Assembly (NCBI GenBank): GCA_964352855.1
Contig: CAYGTR010000036.1
Span: 1 to 32,612, forward strand
DNA from: Litorimonas sp964352855
GTDB lineage: Bacteria; Pseudomonadota; Alphaproteobacteria; Caulobacterales; Maricaulaceae
DNA: 32,612 nucleotides
Reading direction: 5' to 3'
In this document: in pieces, positions 7,566 through 15,818 of the stretch
Layout: each line of letters starts with the position of its first letter
Numbering within the stretch: the stretch's first letter is position 1
Program-made: the position numbers and the translations under genes
The notes under the pieces: generated by a model
Told to the model about the DNA's origin: nothing
Databases searched by the model: none
The model's input: only the letters and a program-made list of their open reading frames with translations

Positions 7566-9761
7566 TTAGAATTTTCTGGGCAGCAAAGTGACCCGGCGGT
7601 CATCATTTGCGACAGCCTCATCTATACCCCGACTCAACCTATTCACAAACTGCTCTTTATCGACTTGCCCCCGCAATACATAGGCTGTGATAAGAATGAC
7701 TAACTCTGTTCGGTCCAAAGAGAGTGTATCTGCCGAAAAAGCCGACCCGAAAAAGGGAATGTCTTTCAAGATGGGTATGCCTCGCTCGTCACGAATATAA
7801 TTTTCCTGAATCAACCCGCCCAATACTGCTGTCGCACCATCCTCTAATGACAGCTGTGTACTCACTGTTCTGCTGGAGATTGTAGGACTGGAAATCCCTC
7901 CACTTGAACTATCAAGCGTTGAAGAGACCTCTTGAGAAACCGTCAAATCAATACGGTCATCACTGAATACGATCGGTTCAATACTCAATAAGATACCCGT
8001 TGAGCGATATTCGACGTTTTGCTGAATAGTTGTTGCACCGTTTTGTCCAGACACGGCCGATGCACCCTGTGATGTTAAAATCGGCACATCCGTACCGACT
8101 TGTATTTGTGCAGACCCACCTGACTTCGCTATCAATATCGGTGTAGATAAAACCTTTACCTGCCTATTGGAAGCAAATGCATTTATGGATGCTTCCACGT
8201 CATTTCCTGTGAGTATGGCGATGGTAACGCCAGCAGACCCCAAACCTAAACCACCTGTTTGCACATCTACGCCTTGTCTTGGGTCTCGAAAAGCTGGTGT
8301 ATTTGTTCCATCGATAAAAAATTCGGCCCCGAAACTTGTATTATCTGTAAGCGTTACTTCCGCAATTTGCACCTCAATCAATACCTCCGGGGAAGGAGAA
8401 TCTAATTGCTCAAGCAGGGATATGTAACGATCATAGTCACTCGCTGTACCACTAAAGATTATGCGATTTCCAAGAGGGTCCACCGTAAAGGCCGTTTGAC
8501 CAATTGCGCGACTACCCCCTCTATCACTCTCGCTTTCTTGATTGCCTCCGCGGGAATTTGCTTCGGAGGCCTCTCTTGCGCCTTGCAGAACACTATTGGC
8601 TGTCCCGGACAAAGCAACAGCATCAACATTTTTCACCTGATAAATAAAGATTTGCTCCGTATCGCCTCCTTCTACAGGCCTATCGAGTTCTCTGATCCAA
8701 CTTTGAACGCGGAAATAGGCTTCGTCAGAGGTCGTGAAAATAAAAATATCATTTGAATATTCAACCGGCATCAAAGATATTGTGCGAACTTGCTGTGGGT
8801 TTGTAGAGACCTGCCACCCTTCAGTTGTCAGAGCACGCGATAACTCTTCAGTCAGTTCTGTCGAATTCCAATATCGCGGTGTATATCTCTGAACCTGTCG
8901 CCCTGCATAATTAAGGGCGTCCAACTCTCGGATAATAGCAATCGCAGCATCAACGTCTTCGGGCAAACCCGACAAGGTAATATAATTATTTTGTTGGTTG
9001 GCTCTTATATTGATTTTTTTACTGCCTTCCACACCGAAAGCTTGGCGCAGAAAATCATTCATGCTGGCGGCACTCAAGGCCTGTAATTCCACAAATTGTA
9101 TGACAGGACGCAGGTCATTTCGTGTTCGAAGCCGCGCTCTCGATTTTATAAAGCGAGGCATGCGTTCACGGAGGGATTTGTCATCAATCAAGAGATAAGC
9201 CCCATTTTCAGCGACGATCCTGACCCCGTATTCCTCTAAAGACATTGAAACAAGTTCCAAGAAATTTTGCGCAGTCATTTCACCAGATGAGCGAAGTTGT
9301 ATAATCTCTTTGCGATTAGCTACATCCGGTCCTGTCACATAAGGGGTGTCCAACATCTCCCCGAATACGACATCAATAAATTCAGGGACAGACAAAGCCG
9401 GGACGAAAGCATCAACGGTTTTGGCTTTAATCTTAGGCTTAGGCCCTGTTGAACTGCCGTTATCAATGCTTATAGCGTCAGATATAACAGGTATAGAGCC
9501 GATTTGCGAGGGTGGCGTTATAACTGAACCATCCGATGAAGAGCTTGCGAGAGCCCCTGTCGTCGTCGCTTCTTTTGGCCCCCTTACAACTTCCGACTTT
9601 AAAGAGGACTCTTCCAAGGTTTTAGGCTCAAAAGTATGATTATGGTCAACGCCTGTACCGGAAGTTGCACAAGCCGTTAGCATCAGGCTTGAAACGGTCG
9701 AAAACAACGCAACTCTGGCAAATCTTTTGATATCTTGATAATTTTTCACGGCATTCATCAT
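7566..9761 (-). CDS. gspD: Type II secretion outer-membrane secretin GspD (predicted lipoprotein)
   Basis: The start at 9761 is preferred because AAGGA lies seven bases upstream and it begins just after the stop of the preceding gene; a longer frame from 9809 would overlap that gene. This gives 731 residues. The N-terminus has a hydrophobic segment ending in the lipobox L-T-A-C (Cys31), so the mature protein is probably lipid-anchored. N0 (DAFVPALSVPEFIDVV...) and N1-N3 repeats follow (VQLQALSAASMNDFLRQAFG, and later FIYQVKNVDAVAL). The secretin core shows VLIEVQIAEVTL, LSTPILIAKSGGSAQIQVG, TGILLSIEPIV and LGGLIQENYIRDERGIPILKDIP. It forms the multimeric gated channel in the outer membrane. 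No pilotin gene is evident nearby, consistent with self-piloting through the lipid anchor. Confidence 0.95.
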   Translation of the reverse strand: MMNAVKNYQDIKRFARVALFSTVSSLMLTACATSGTGVDHNHTFEPKTLEESSLKSEVVRGPKEATTTGALASSSSDGSVITPPSQIGSIPVISDAISIDNGSSTGPKPKIKAKTVDAFVPALSVPEFIDVVFGEMLDTPYVTGPDVANRKEIIQLRSSGEMTAQNFLELVSMSLEEYGVRIVAENGAYLLIDDKSLRERMPRFIKSRARLRTRNDLRPVIQFVELQALSAASMNDFLRQAFGVEGSKKINIRANQQNNYITLSGLPEDVDAAIAIIRELDALNYAGRQVQRYTPRYWNSTELTEELSRALTTEGWQVSTNPQQVRTISLMPVEYSNDIFIFTTSDEAYFRVQSWIRELDRPVEGGDTEQIFIYQVKNVDAVALSGTANSVLQGAREASEANSRGGNQESESDRGGSRAIGQTAFTVDPLGNRIIFSGTASDYDRYISLLEQLDSPSPEVLIEVQIAEVTLTDNTSFGAEFFIDGTNTPAFRDPRQGVDVQTGGLGLGSAGVTIAILTGNDVEASINAFASNRQVKVLSTPILIAKSGGSAQIQVGTDVPILTSQGASAVSGQNGATTIQQNVEYRSTGILLSIEPIVFSDDRIDLTVSQEVSSTLDSSSGGISSPTISSRTVSTQLSLEDGATAVLGGLIQENYIRDERGIPILKDIPFFGSAFSADTLSLDRTELVILITAYVLRGQVDKEQFVNRLSRGIDEAVANDDRRVTLLPRKF

Positions 9762-9771
9762 GCGCTTATCC

Positions 9772-10254
9772 TTAAGGTTCAAACGTCGCATCATCGTTAA
9801 CACGTTCATAATTTGTTATATTAATCGTTTGTTCTTCATCACCATAGACCGCAACCACTGATATGGCGTCTAAACTTTTGATAACCCAACCTGATTCTAA
9901 AACATCTCCTTCACTTGCGATGATGCCTATGGCGTCCTCTGTAACGAGATGAATGTGTGGTATTCCGTCAATAACTGAATAACTTCTAATGGCTGGGAAT
10001 TCCGGCCTTGCGTCTTCTGTCGTTGGATCCACTGTTTCGTCAATATCTGTGTTTTTAGATTTATATATCAAACCACTTTCAAAAAGGAAATTGAGCGTGT
10101 CTGGAACAGTCATCTTTTGATCACTTACATTCAATGATTCCCACACACGTTCATCCGTTGGCGGGGAAATCTTATCGACATTTAAGCGAAACAAACCAAG
10201 AACTGCTCCCAAAACTGCAGCACTAAAACCATAAATTAATACAGCCCTACGCAT
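9772..10254 (-). CDS. gspC: T2SS inner-membrane clamp protein, GspC-like
   Basis: 160 residues. One N-terminal membrane segment (about residues 5-22) is followed by a periplasmic region. A small beta-rich segment near residues 108-148 (AIGIIASEGDVLESGWVIKS, then SVVAVYG and INITN) resembles the homology region of GspC, which binds the N0 domain of the secretin. The gene lies directly upstream of gspD, where gspC or the related xpsN-type gene is expected, and overlaps gspM by 8 bases. A PDZ domain is absent and the protein is shorter than gammaproteobacterial GspC. The assignment rests on position, topology and weak similarity. Confidence 0.65.
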   Translation of the reverse strand: MRRAVLIYGFSAAVLGAVLGLFRLNVDKISPPTDERVWESLNVSDQKMTVPDTLNFLFESGLIYKSKNTDIDETVDPTTEDARPEFPAIRSYSVIDGIPHIHLVTEDAIGIIASEGDVLESGWVIKSLDAISVVAVYGDEEQTINITNYERVNDDATFEP

Positions 10255-10825
10255 CAGGTTTTGTCTCCGTTATTTGAACAGGGATGAAACCGGATATATT
10301 GACATCCGAACTGTCGGCGGAAGACATACGAACAGTTACATCTTTCAGGAAAACGTCTCTCTTTTCTTGGCTTAAAATTCCCAAAAACTTAATTGAGGAT
10401 TCAGGATTCGTGAAACGCGCTCTAGCATCAAAATTAATAATCGAAACTTCGCCCAATGTCTCAAAGGTGGCATCAACATTGGTTTGAATGGGATTATTTG
10501 ACAGACCTTCGGCGGACTTTCGCAACACTTGTTGCAATTCGGCGGAAATTATACCCGGCGTCTCTCCGGTCCATAATTTCCGATTTACTGCAACTTTCAT
10601 ATCATTAACCTTCGCCAATCGATCGGTCCAAATATCCTGCTGCTCCAAACTTTTTAAAACAGCCAATTCCTGCTCAGCCGCCACAACTCTGTTAGACATG
10701 TCAGTGACAGTATCCGCGGCCCTAGCGCCGGCAAAATAAACGATAATAAGAGCAATACCAATCAAGCCATAAGCAACGATCGGGGTCATCTCTTGTTCTA
10801 ATTTTGATAGCAATCCCTTTATCAC
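10247..10825 (-). CDS. gspM: T2SS inner-membrane platform protein GspM-like
   Basis: 192 residues with one membrane helix near residues 15-34 (PIVAYGLIGIALIIVYFAGA). A coiled-coil stretch follows (VVAAEQELAVLKSLEQQ), then a periplasmic ferredoxin-like region with LGEVSIINFDARARFTNPESSIKFLGIL. This is the topology of GspM, which pairs with GspL in the assembly platform. The start overlaps the gspL stop by four bases (ATGA), indicating coupled translation. Family similarity is weak, as is usual for GspM; order in the operon supports the call. Confidence 0.75.
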   Translation of the reverse strand: MIKGLLSKLEQEMTPIVAYGLIGIALIIVYFAGARAADTVTDMSNRVVAAEQELAVLKSLEQQDIWTDRLAKVNDMKVAVNRKLWTGETPGIISAELQQVLRKSAEGLSNNPIQTNVDATFETLGEVSIINFDARARFTNPESSIKFLGILSQEKRDVFLKDVTVRMSSADSSDVNISGFIPVQITETKPDA

Positions 10826-11868
10826 GGTATGCCTCCGTCCGAATCCGTTTCAGGAGATGTTGATGAGTAATTGGCTTGAATCATATATTTTCTTTGTGGC
10901 GCCTCAGAAACATTAACGTCAAATAGCGATTTCGTCTGCTCTAATGCCGACACGAGATCCGGCCCGGAAATTTGTGGGCGGTTGGACAAAGATAACTCTA
11001 CTTTATCAGGCTCAAGCCTAATTTGCTCAACAAACACATCCTGTCCCCCAATAACGCTGGCAACGTCACTCAGAATATCAATCAAAACACGGTCACTCCC
11101 TAATTGCGTGAATTTCTCAATATCAGAGATTGTTTTTAAAGCGCGCCGTCTCTTCGACAAAACGATTTGTGCCTCTTCTGATATCTGGGACTTCGCTATC
11201 TCAACAGCTCTCAAATTAAGGCTCAATGAACTGATTTGCGTCACAAAATAGCCTAAACAAGCAACACTCACAAAGCCTGCAACATAAGCTACTTTCAGTG
11301 GTGTAACAGAGGCCACAAATTTAGTGAAATCAATGTCGAAAAGAGGAATGTTATTTTTGATATTCAAATGCTTCAGGCTGATCGGAAGGACATCAGCCTC
11401 ATTTAATTCTATAGGAACGACACGCAAAAAAGACATCCACTGGCTTTCTGCCGGTGGTTGAACCCACCAACGGCTGGCCACCAATTCGTTATTTTCCCAT
11501 ACCTGTCCCTCGACCCCCTCGATACATTCAATCAGGCGGGCTCCGTGCTGCAGGTTTGGATATAAAAGGCTTTCAGGCAAGACACGCATCCCATCATAAG
11601 TGTCTTTATCAAACATCCAGACATTAGCGAAGTTCGCATGCGGACTTTTGACAATCTTATATCCACTTTGTCCGGCATTGGCTTCTTTCAAAATTTTCAG
11701 TTCCAATGCTTTAATCGCATCATTGCTGGCCCCACTCAGCCTGACACGTCGAAACGAAGAATGAGCACGAGGAACTACCGATATAGACTGCCCTAGCAGA
11801 CCACCTGACTTCAAGACAGATTTCTGTCCCGCTCTTTGGCTTATTACGAGTTTAGGGGCGAATAACAT
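10822..11868 (-). CDS. gspL: T2SS assembly-platform protein GspL-like
   Basis: 348 residues. A cytoplasmic actin-like region (residues 1 to about 185) precedes a single membrane helix near 193-211 (VAYVAGFVSVACLGYFVTQ), a coiled coil with AQIVLSKRRRALKTISDIEKF, and a periplasmic PilN/GspL-type domain (VLIDILSDVASVIGGQDVFVEQIRLEPDKVELSL). GspL recruits the GspE ATPase to the inner membrane and contacts GspM and GspC. The gene overlaps gspK by 17 bases and gspM by 4. The N-terminal part is divergent, but topology and context make the call solid. Confidence 0.8.
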   Translation of the reverse strand: MLFAPKLVISQRAGQKSVLKSGGLLGQSISVVPRAHSSFRRVRLSGASNDAIKALELKILKEANAGQSGYKIVKSPHANFANVWMFDKDTYDGMRVLPESLLYPNLQHGARLIECIEGVEGQVWENNELVASRWWVQPPAESQWMSFLRVVPIELNEADVLPISLKHLNIKNNIPLFDIDFTKFVASVTPLKVAYVAGFVSVACLGYFVTQISSLSLNLRAVEIAKSQISEEAQIVLSKRRRALKTISDIEKFTQLGSDRVLIDILSDVASVIGGQDVFVEQIRLEPDKVELSLSNRPQISGPDLVSALEQTKSLFDVNVSEAPQRKYMIQANYSSTSPETDSDGGIP

Positions 11869-12850
11869 CTTTTAAACCCGTTGTATTCCAAACACGTTCT
11901 TCATCGGTTTGGGGCGCATCAATAGCTTCATATACAAGAAACTTGTTAAAAGGAGCTTTAAGCTGTCCTATTGTTTTTTCGACCTCTGTTGATTGTAGAA
12001 ATATATCTCCAGACCGAAGCTTTAGGCGACATGTAAATCGTCCAACGTTTGTCGGATAAAGACCTGCTCTAACAATACTATCAACGGATGTTTGCGATCC
12101 AACCTCATCGACATCGATAGAATCCGCAAAACCAGGATTCATAAAGGTCGTTTTCATGTGATAGGTTTCAGTGGACAGGGTCGTTAGGGACATGACCTTT
12201 CTGTCTCCGGACTTTTCCAAAAGTTCGTTCCAGCCCATTACATTAGAAAGCTCACTAAAACTTCTTAGGGGGGCATTAGTCGGTGATGGCAGGTTCTTCA
12301 ATCGATAACCCGCTTTTTCTGCACCCTGAAAACGTCGAGAATTATCTACATCTTTATAATCAAACAACTTAGCTGTTAAACTTTCCTTTTCTGAAGTTCC
12401 TACACCTAAATAAGTCAAAAGCGCTTCAATATATTTTGGCTCTGATCCGTTTAATGGCACGAAACCTGAAATATCCCGATATTCACAGATCACGTCTCCA
12501 CCATTCGTGTTCACAACTCTATCTTCACCTGAGGCTTTCCAAACATCCGGAGTATAATCATTCTCGGAGCTCTTTTCGGAACCGACTCTCAAAAGCGTTA
12601 GACCTTGAACCGGGGTCAAATTAACACCTTCAATATATGGGACTGAGGTCAAAAAGACATAAGTTGCTTGAGCCTCTGCGCTCGCTAAAGCCAACTTAGC
12701 TTCTGAACGTTCTTCGATTTCAATAAATAAATTTGACGTTTTTTGAATACGCCCTGCAGCAAGCGTAATCACAATACTCATAATCGCAATGACAATAAGA
12801 ACATAGGGTAATACAAACCCGGACTGCGATTTAGAATGCGGAGACATCAT
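11852..12850 (-). CDS. gspK: T2SS minor pseudopilin GspK
   Basis: 332 residues, the largest pseudopilin, as usual for GspK. The leader ends at G11 and the helix begins F-V-L-P-Y-V-L-I-V-I-A. Position +5 is Tyr, not Glu, which is the normal GspK exception because it caps the tip of the pseudopilus. The globular part contains ICEYRDISGFVPLNG and helical elements such as LLTYLGVGTSEKESLTAKLFDYKDVD, corresponding to the GspK alpha domain with its saposin-like fold. The gene overlaps gspJ by 20 bases and gspL by 17. Confidence 0.88.
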   Translation of the reverse strand: MMSPHSKSQSGFVLPYVLIVIAIMSIVITLAAGRIQKTSNLFIEIEERSEAKLALASAEAQATYVFLTSVPYIEGVNLTPVQGLTLLRVGSEKSSENDYTPDVWKASGEDRVVNTNGGDVICEYRDISGFVPLNGSEPKYIEALLTYLGVGTSEKESLTAKLFDYKDVDNSRRFQGAEKAGYRLKNLPSPTNAPLRSFSELSNVMGWNELLEKSGDRKVMSLTTLSTETYHMKTTFMNPGFADSIDVDEVGSQTSVDSIVRAGLYPTNVGRFTCRLKLRSGDIFLQSTEVEKTIGQLKAPFNKFLVYEAIDAPQTDEERVWNTTGLKDVIRP

Positions 12851-13523
12851 CTCTCCTATGAGGCTTCTCTCGCGTTGTTGCTACAGATGAGATCCAACTA
12901 ACGTGATTTGGCTTCACATCGCGCTGACTTCCTGTTTGCACAATTTTAATAGCGCTTGGTAAGTCAGGCATAGACATAAAGATAACATCATTAAAAAATC
13001 CGGTTGAAGGCACCTTAGGAGGCGGCCAAGCCTCATACCAAGTTTGATCAATACCTAGATATCGAAACTCCATGTCAGAAACATCAAAAGACTTGATAAG
13101 CACCTGCCCTTGCTCCGTTTGCAACAATAAATTGGTGGACCCTAAATTATCAATAGGCAATATTGACATTTCGAAAGATTGAAGAGTTTGATCTGAAAGA
13201 ATAGCTTGGTTTGAAAGTCCACTGAATTGAGATTTGTCTCCACGAAACATAGTGTTTTCTTGGTGCGGCCAACCTTGAACTAACCCTGCTACGACCTGGT
13301 AAAAACTAGTTCGAGCCATAAAATCTTCAGCACGCTCCAGACCTACCTCGGTTGCTTTATCCGATACTCTTAATAAGGTTGAAGTCGATTGAAATAAGGC
13401 AAGAGATGTCATTGACAAAATTGCAAGAGCAATCATAGTCTCTAACAAAGAGAAACCTAAGTCAGATTGTTCCTGTAAATTGCTTTTATTCATTGCCCCA
13501 ACATTCTTAACGAATTTAACCAT
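12831..13523 (-). CDS. gspJ: T2SS minor pseudopilin GspJ
   Basis: 230 residues from the ATG at 13523. Cleavage would fall after G23, before F-S-L-L-E-T-M-I-A-L-A-I-L with Glu at +5. The remainder has the GspJ-like segment FDVSDMEFRYLGIDQTWYEAWPP and a late PSAIKIV strand. An alternative ATG at 13493 would give a more usual 13-residue leader. Neither start has a good ribosome-binding site: a GGGG run lies two bases before the second. As first gene of the minus-strand gsp operon it faces gspF across an 86-base divergent promoter region. Confidence 0.85.
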   Translation of the reverse strand: MVKFVKNVGAMNKSNLQEQSDLGFSLLETMIALAILSMTSLALFQSTSTLLRVSDKATEVGLERAEDFMARTSFYQVVAGLVQGWPHQENTMFRGDKSQFSGLSNQAILSDQTLQSFEMSILPIDNLGSTNLLLQTEQGQVLIKSFDVSDMEFRYLGIDQTWYEAWPPPKVPSTGFFNDVIFMSMPDLPSAIKIVQTGSQRDVKPNHVSWISSVATTREKPHRRDDVSAF

Positions 13524-13530
13524 ATTTTAA
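13516..13530. promoter_or_regulatory. CtrA-like TTAA-N7-TTAA element at the gspJ start
   Basis: TTAA at 13516-13519 and TTAA at 13527-13530 are exactly seven bases apart, and a third TTAA lies at 13507-13510. The trailing C of the full CtrA consensus is missing, and the element overlaps the predicted gspJ start codon in AT-rich DNA, so chance is a serious alternative. Confidence 0.25.
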
Positions 13531-13544
13531 ATTCATGGAATTGT

Positions 13545-13578
13545 AAGGTTGTTTATACACATAAAGTATGAAAACCTT
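13545..13578. promoter_or_regulatory. Imperfect palindrome in the divergent gspJ/gspF promoter region
   Basis: Outer arms AAGGTT (13545-13550) and AACCTT (13573-13578), with inner arms ATAC (13555-13558) and GTAT (13566-13569), form a near-symmetric site centred between the two divergent secretion units. It is the best candidate operator for coordinated control of both. Confidence 0.4.
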
Positions 13579-13609
13579 GTAAATCCTAACTACGGCAAAA
13601 CGCTCTCAA

Positions 13610-14815
13610 ATGGCTCGATTCAAATATAAAGCTCTGGATAATAAAGGTAATACCGTTAAAGGTGAGCTTGAAGCTATCTCCGAAGATGCTGCTTATGAAA
13701 GCATTAAGGCCAGACGCTTGGATGTTTTCGAAATTCATGTAGCAAAAAAAACTCGAAAAAGATTACGCCCATCAAAAAATGTTAAAGCCAAAGACTTAGC
13801 ACGATATGTTCGCCAATTAGCAACCCTTCTCAGTGCAGGCGTCACTCTACTGGAGGCACTGAAGAGTTTATCACGGTCTGATGCCCACCCCTTACTCTCC
13901 ATTGCCTCTGATAATATAAGAAAAGACTTGAGATCAGGCGTCCGCTTGTCAGTTGCGATGGAAAAACATTTGCCGACTCTACCGCCTTATGTACCGCGCT
14001 TGGCAGAGCTTGGAGAAGCAACAGGCCTTTCGGCAAAAGCATTAACAGATGCTGCTGAGCGCATGGAATTTGAAGATTCAATGCGTCAAGAAATTCGGAC
14101 AGCTATGTCATATCCGATGTTTTTAGCCGTTATCGGTGGTGCGATTGTTTTATTAATGTTTTTATTTGTTGTGCCCCGTTTTGGTACACTTATTGGCGAC
14201 AATAGAGATAACCTACCTTTGATATCAAAGTGGGTTATTGGTTCAGGCATGGCACTTAAAGAGCATACACTCTTAATATTTGGCGGTATAGGACTTACAA
14301 TATTTTCTGTTATGGTAGGTTTTAAGCGTTATAATCTGGGCCCAAGATTACGTACATATGCAGAGGGGTTTCCTGTTTTGGGACCTGTCTTGGTGCGAGC
14401 AGACCTTGGAGGTTGGTGCCGAACGGTCGGTATTGCTCTGGATAATGGGGCCGACCTTTTATCTGCTTTACGTTTGGGCGAGCACGGTCTTCATTCCTTG
14501 CGTTTAAAAAGAGCCTTTGAACTCGCGCGTACGGATATTCGAGCCGGTAAAAATATTGATGATGTTTTAGAGCTAGCTGTACCGGATTTTGATCCTCTGA
14601 CATTAGACCTTATTCGAACAGGGAGAACCTCCGGAGAACTCCCGAAAATGTTGTTATTTGTTGGAAAAACGGAAGAAGCCGAGACCAGAGAGCTTGCGAA
14701 ACGTCTCTCTTCCCTCGCTGAACCAATTGCTATACTATTTATATCGTTGATTGTGGGCACAATCGTCATCAGTATCGTTTTGGCTATGACGAGCCTATAT
14801 GACTTTGATATATAG
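13610..14815 (+). CDS. gspF: T2SS inner-membrane platform protein GspF
   Basis: 401 residues, typical length. It begins MARFKYKALDNKGNTVKGEL, the standard GspF opening, with two T2SSF repeats (about 65-190 and 265-390). Three membrane segments lie near 170-190, 219-237 and 372-393. Motifs include ARYVRQLATLLSAGVTLLEAL, and in the second copy GWCRTVGIALDNGADLLSAL followed by RTGRTSGELPKML. GspF is the central polytopic platform protein on which pseudopilins are assembled. It opens the plus-strand gspF-G-H unit, divergent from gspJ-K-L-M-C-D-I. No convincing ribosome-binding site precedes the ATG. Confidence 0.96.
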   Translation: MARFKYKALDNKGNTVKGELEAISEDAAYESIKARRLDVFEIHVAKKTRKRLRPSKNVKAKDLARYVRQLATLLSAGVTLLEALKSLSRSDAHPLLSIASDNIRKDLRSGVRLSVAMEKHLPTLPPYVPRLAELGEATGLSAKALTDAAERMEFEDSMRQEIRTAMSYPMFLAVIGGAIVLLMFLFVVPRFGTLIGDNRDNLPLISKWVIGSGMALKEHTLLIFGGIGLTIFSVMVGFKRYNLGPRLRTYAEGFPVLGPVLVRADLGGWCRTVGIALDNGADLLSALRLGEHGLHSLRLKRAFELARTDIRAGKNIDDVLELAVPDFDPLTLDLIRTGRTSGELPKMLLFVGKTEEAETRELAKRLSSLAEPIAILFISLIVGTIVISIVLAMTSLYDFDI

Positions 14816-14824
14816 GATAAAACT

Positions 14825-15313
14825 ATGCGAGCTTATCTCAAAAAAATCATGAATTATAAATCTAAGCTATCGTTAAATAGCGATAGTAAACGCCAAAGTG
14901 AAGCAGGGTATTCCTTATTGGAAATTTTGATCGTCCTAGCAATCATGGGGCTGTTGGCGACATTAGTAGCACCACGTCTTTTCTCACAATTGGATTCATC
15001 GAAAATTACTGCCGCAAAAGCACAAGCTAAGTCTTTAAGACTGGCATTGGACTCTTTCAAACTTGATTCTGGGCGTTACCCAACAGAAGTAGAAGGTTTA
15101 TCCATTTTAGTAACTGCGCCAAATGGTGATACCTCAGATTGGTATGGTCCTTATCTCGACGGTGATATGCCAAAGGATCCATGGGGAAATGATTTCGTTT
15201 ATGAAAAACCAAAACTGGATACTAATGGTCGGGAATTAAGTCCTAAAGTTATTTCACTGGGTGCCGACAACGCTCCAGGCGGCGTTGGTGCAAATGCTGA
15301 TATTTCCTCTTAA
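14825..15313 (+). CDS. gspG: T2SS major pseudopilin GspG
   Basis: 162 residues. The start at 14825 is supported by AGGA seven bases upstream. This gives an unusually long leader, cleaved after G28 before Y-S-L-L-E-I-L-I-V-L-A-I-M with Glu at +5. The globular domain has LDSFKLDSGRYPTEVEGL, DMPKDPWGNDFVYEKP and, at the C-terminus, SLGADNAPGGVGANADISS. The last corresponds to the calcium-binding loop of the major pseudopilin, with conserved acidic residues. GspG forms the body of the pseudopilus filament. It lies nine bases after gspF and overlaps gspH. Confidence 0.96.
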   Translation: MRAYLKKIMNYKSKLSLNSDSKRQSEAGYSLLEILIVLAIMGLLATLVAPRLFSQLDSSKITAAKAQAKSLRLALDSFKLDSGRYPTEVEGLSILVTAPNGDTSDWYGPYLDGDMPKDPWGNDFVYEKPKLDTNGRELSPKVISLGADNAPGGVGANADISS

Positions 15314-15767
15314 AGAAACGGGCACTCCGTCGGAATCAAGTGGCTTCTCCCTTTTGGAAATGCTAATAGTTTTAGCTATCCTAGGAATATTATTGAGCTT
15401 AGTGAGCGTAAGACTAGTCAATTCTTTAGAATCAGCACGATTTGTAAAAACCAGTGAAAATGCGATTTCTGACATTCGATTAATACGATTGAGAGCAATG
15501 CTGGATATGAAAGACGTCGAAATTCACTCGAGCTCTAAAATAAACAGGCCGTTACCTATTGAACAAAATAAAGTGATAAAATTCCTAGATGTGCCTAAGG
15601 ACTGGAACGTAGCAGGAGATATATTGTATATTTCCAAAGCCGGGACATGTTCCGGAGGAACGATGACAATTTCTGACAACAACGGCAGAAGAGCGATTTA
15701 TTACATGTCTCCCCCTAAATGTAATGCAGAAAGGCAAGCGTTACCTGAAATTGTCGCTGCCGAATAG
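15294..15767 (+). CDS. gspH: T2SS minor pseudopilin GspH
   Basis: 157 residues from the ATG at 15294, preferred over a GTG at 15261 because it gives a 17-residue leader and has GGTG a few bases upstream. It overlaps the end of gspG by 20 bases, suggesting coupled translation. Cleavage after G17 precedes F-S-L-L-E-M-L-I-V-L-A-I-L, with Glu at +5. The C-terminal region has two cysteines in AGTCSGGTM and PPKCNAE, possibly a disulfide. GspH joins the major filament to the tip. It is the last plus-strand gsp gene; no peptidase gene follows. Confidence 0.85.
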   Translation: MLIFPLKETGTPSESSGFSLLEMLIVLAILGILLSLVSVRLVNSLESARFVKTSENAISDIRLIRLRAMLDMKDVEIHSSSKINRPLPIEQNKVIKFLDVPKDWNVAGDILYISKAGTCSGGTMTISDNNGRRAIYYMSPPKCNAERQALPEIVAAE

Positions 15768-15785
15768 CACCGCTAAGTGCTTTAG
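15766..15785 (+). terminator. Weak terminator-like hairpin after gspH
   Basis: AGCAC and GTGCT (15766-15781) form a 5-bp stem around CGCTAA, followed by TTTAG. It starts on the gspH stop codon in the convergent gap before the Sel1 gene. The stem is short and the U-run poor. Confidence 0.3.
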
Positions 15786-15818
15786 AAATAAATCAGTCTG
15801 ACCTTTGATCTGAGGCAC

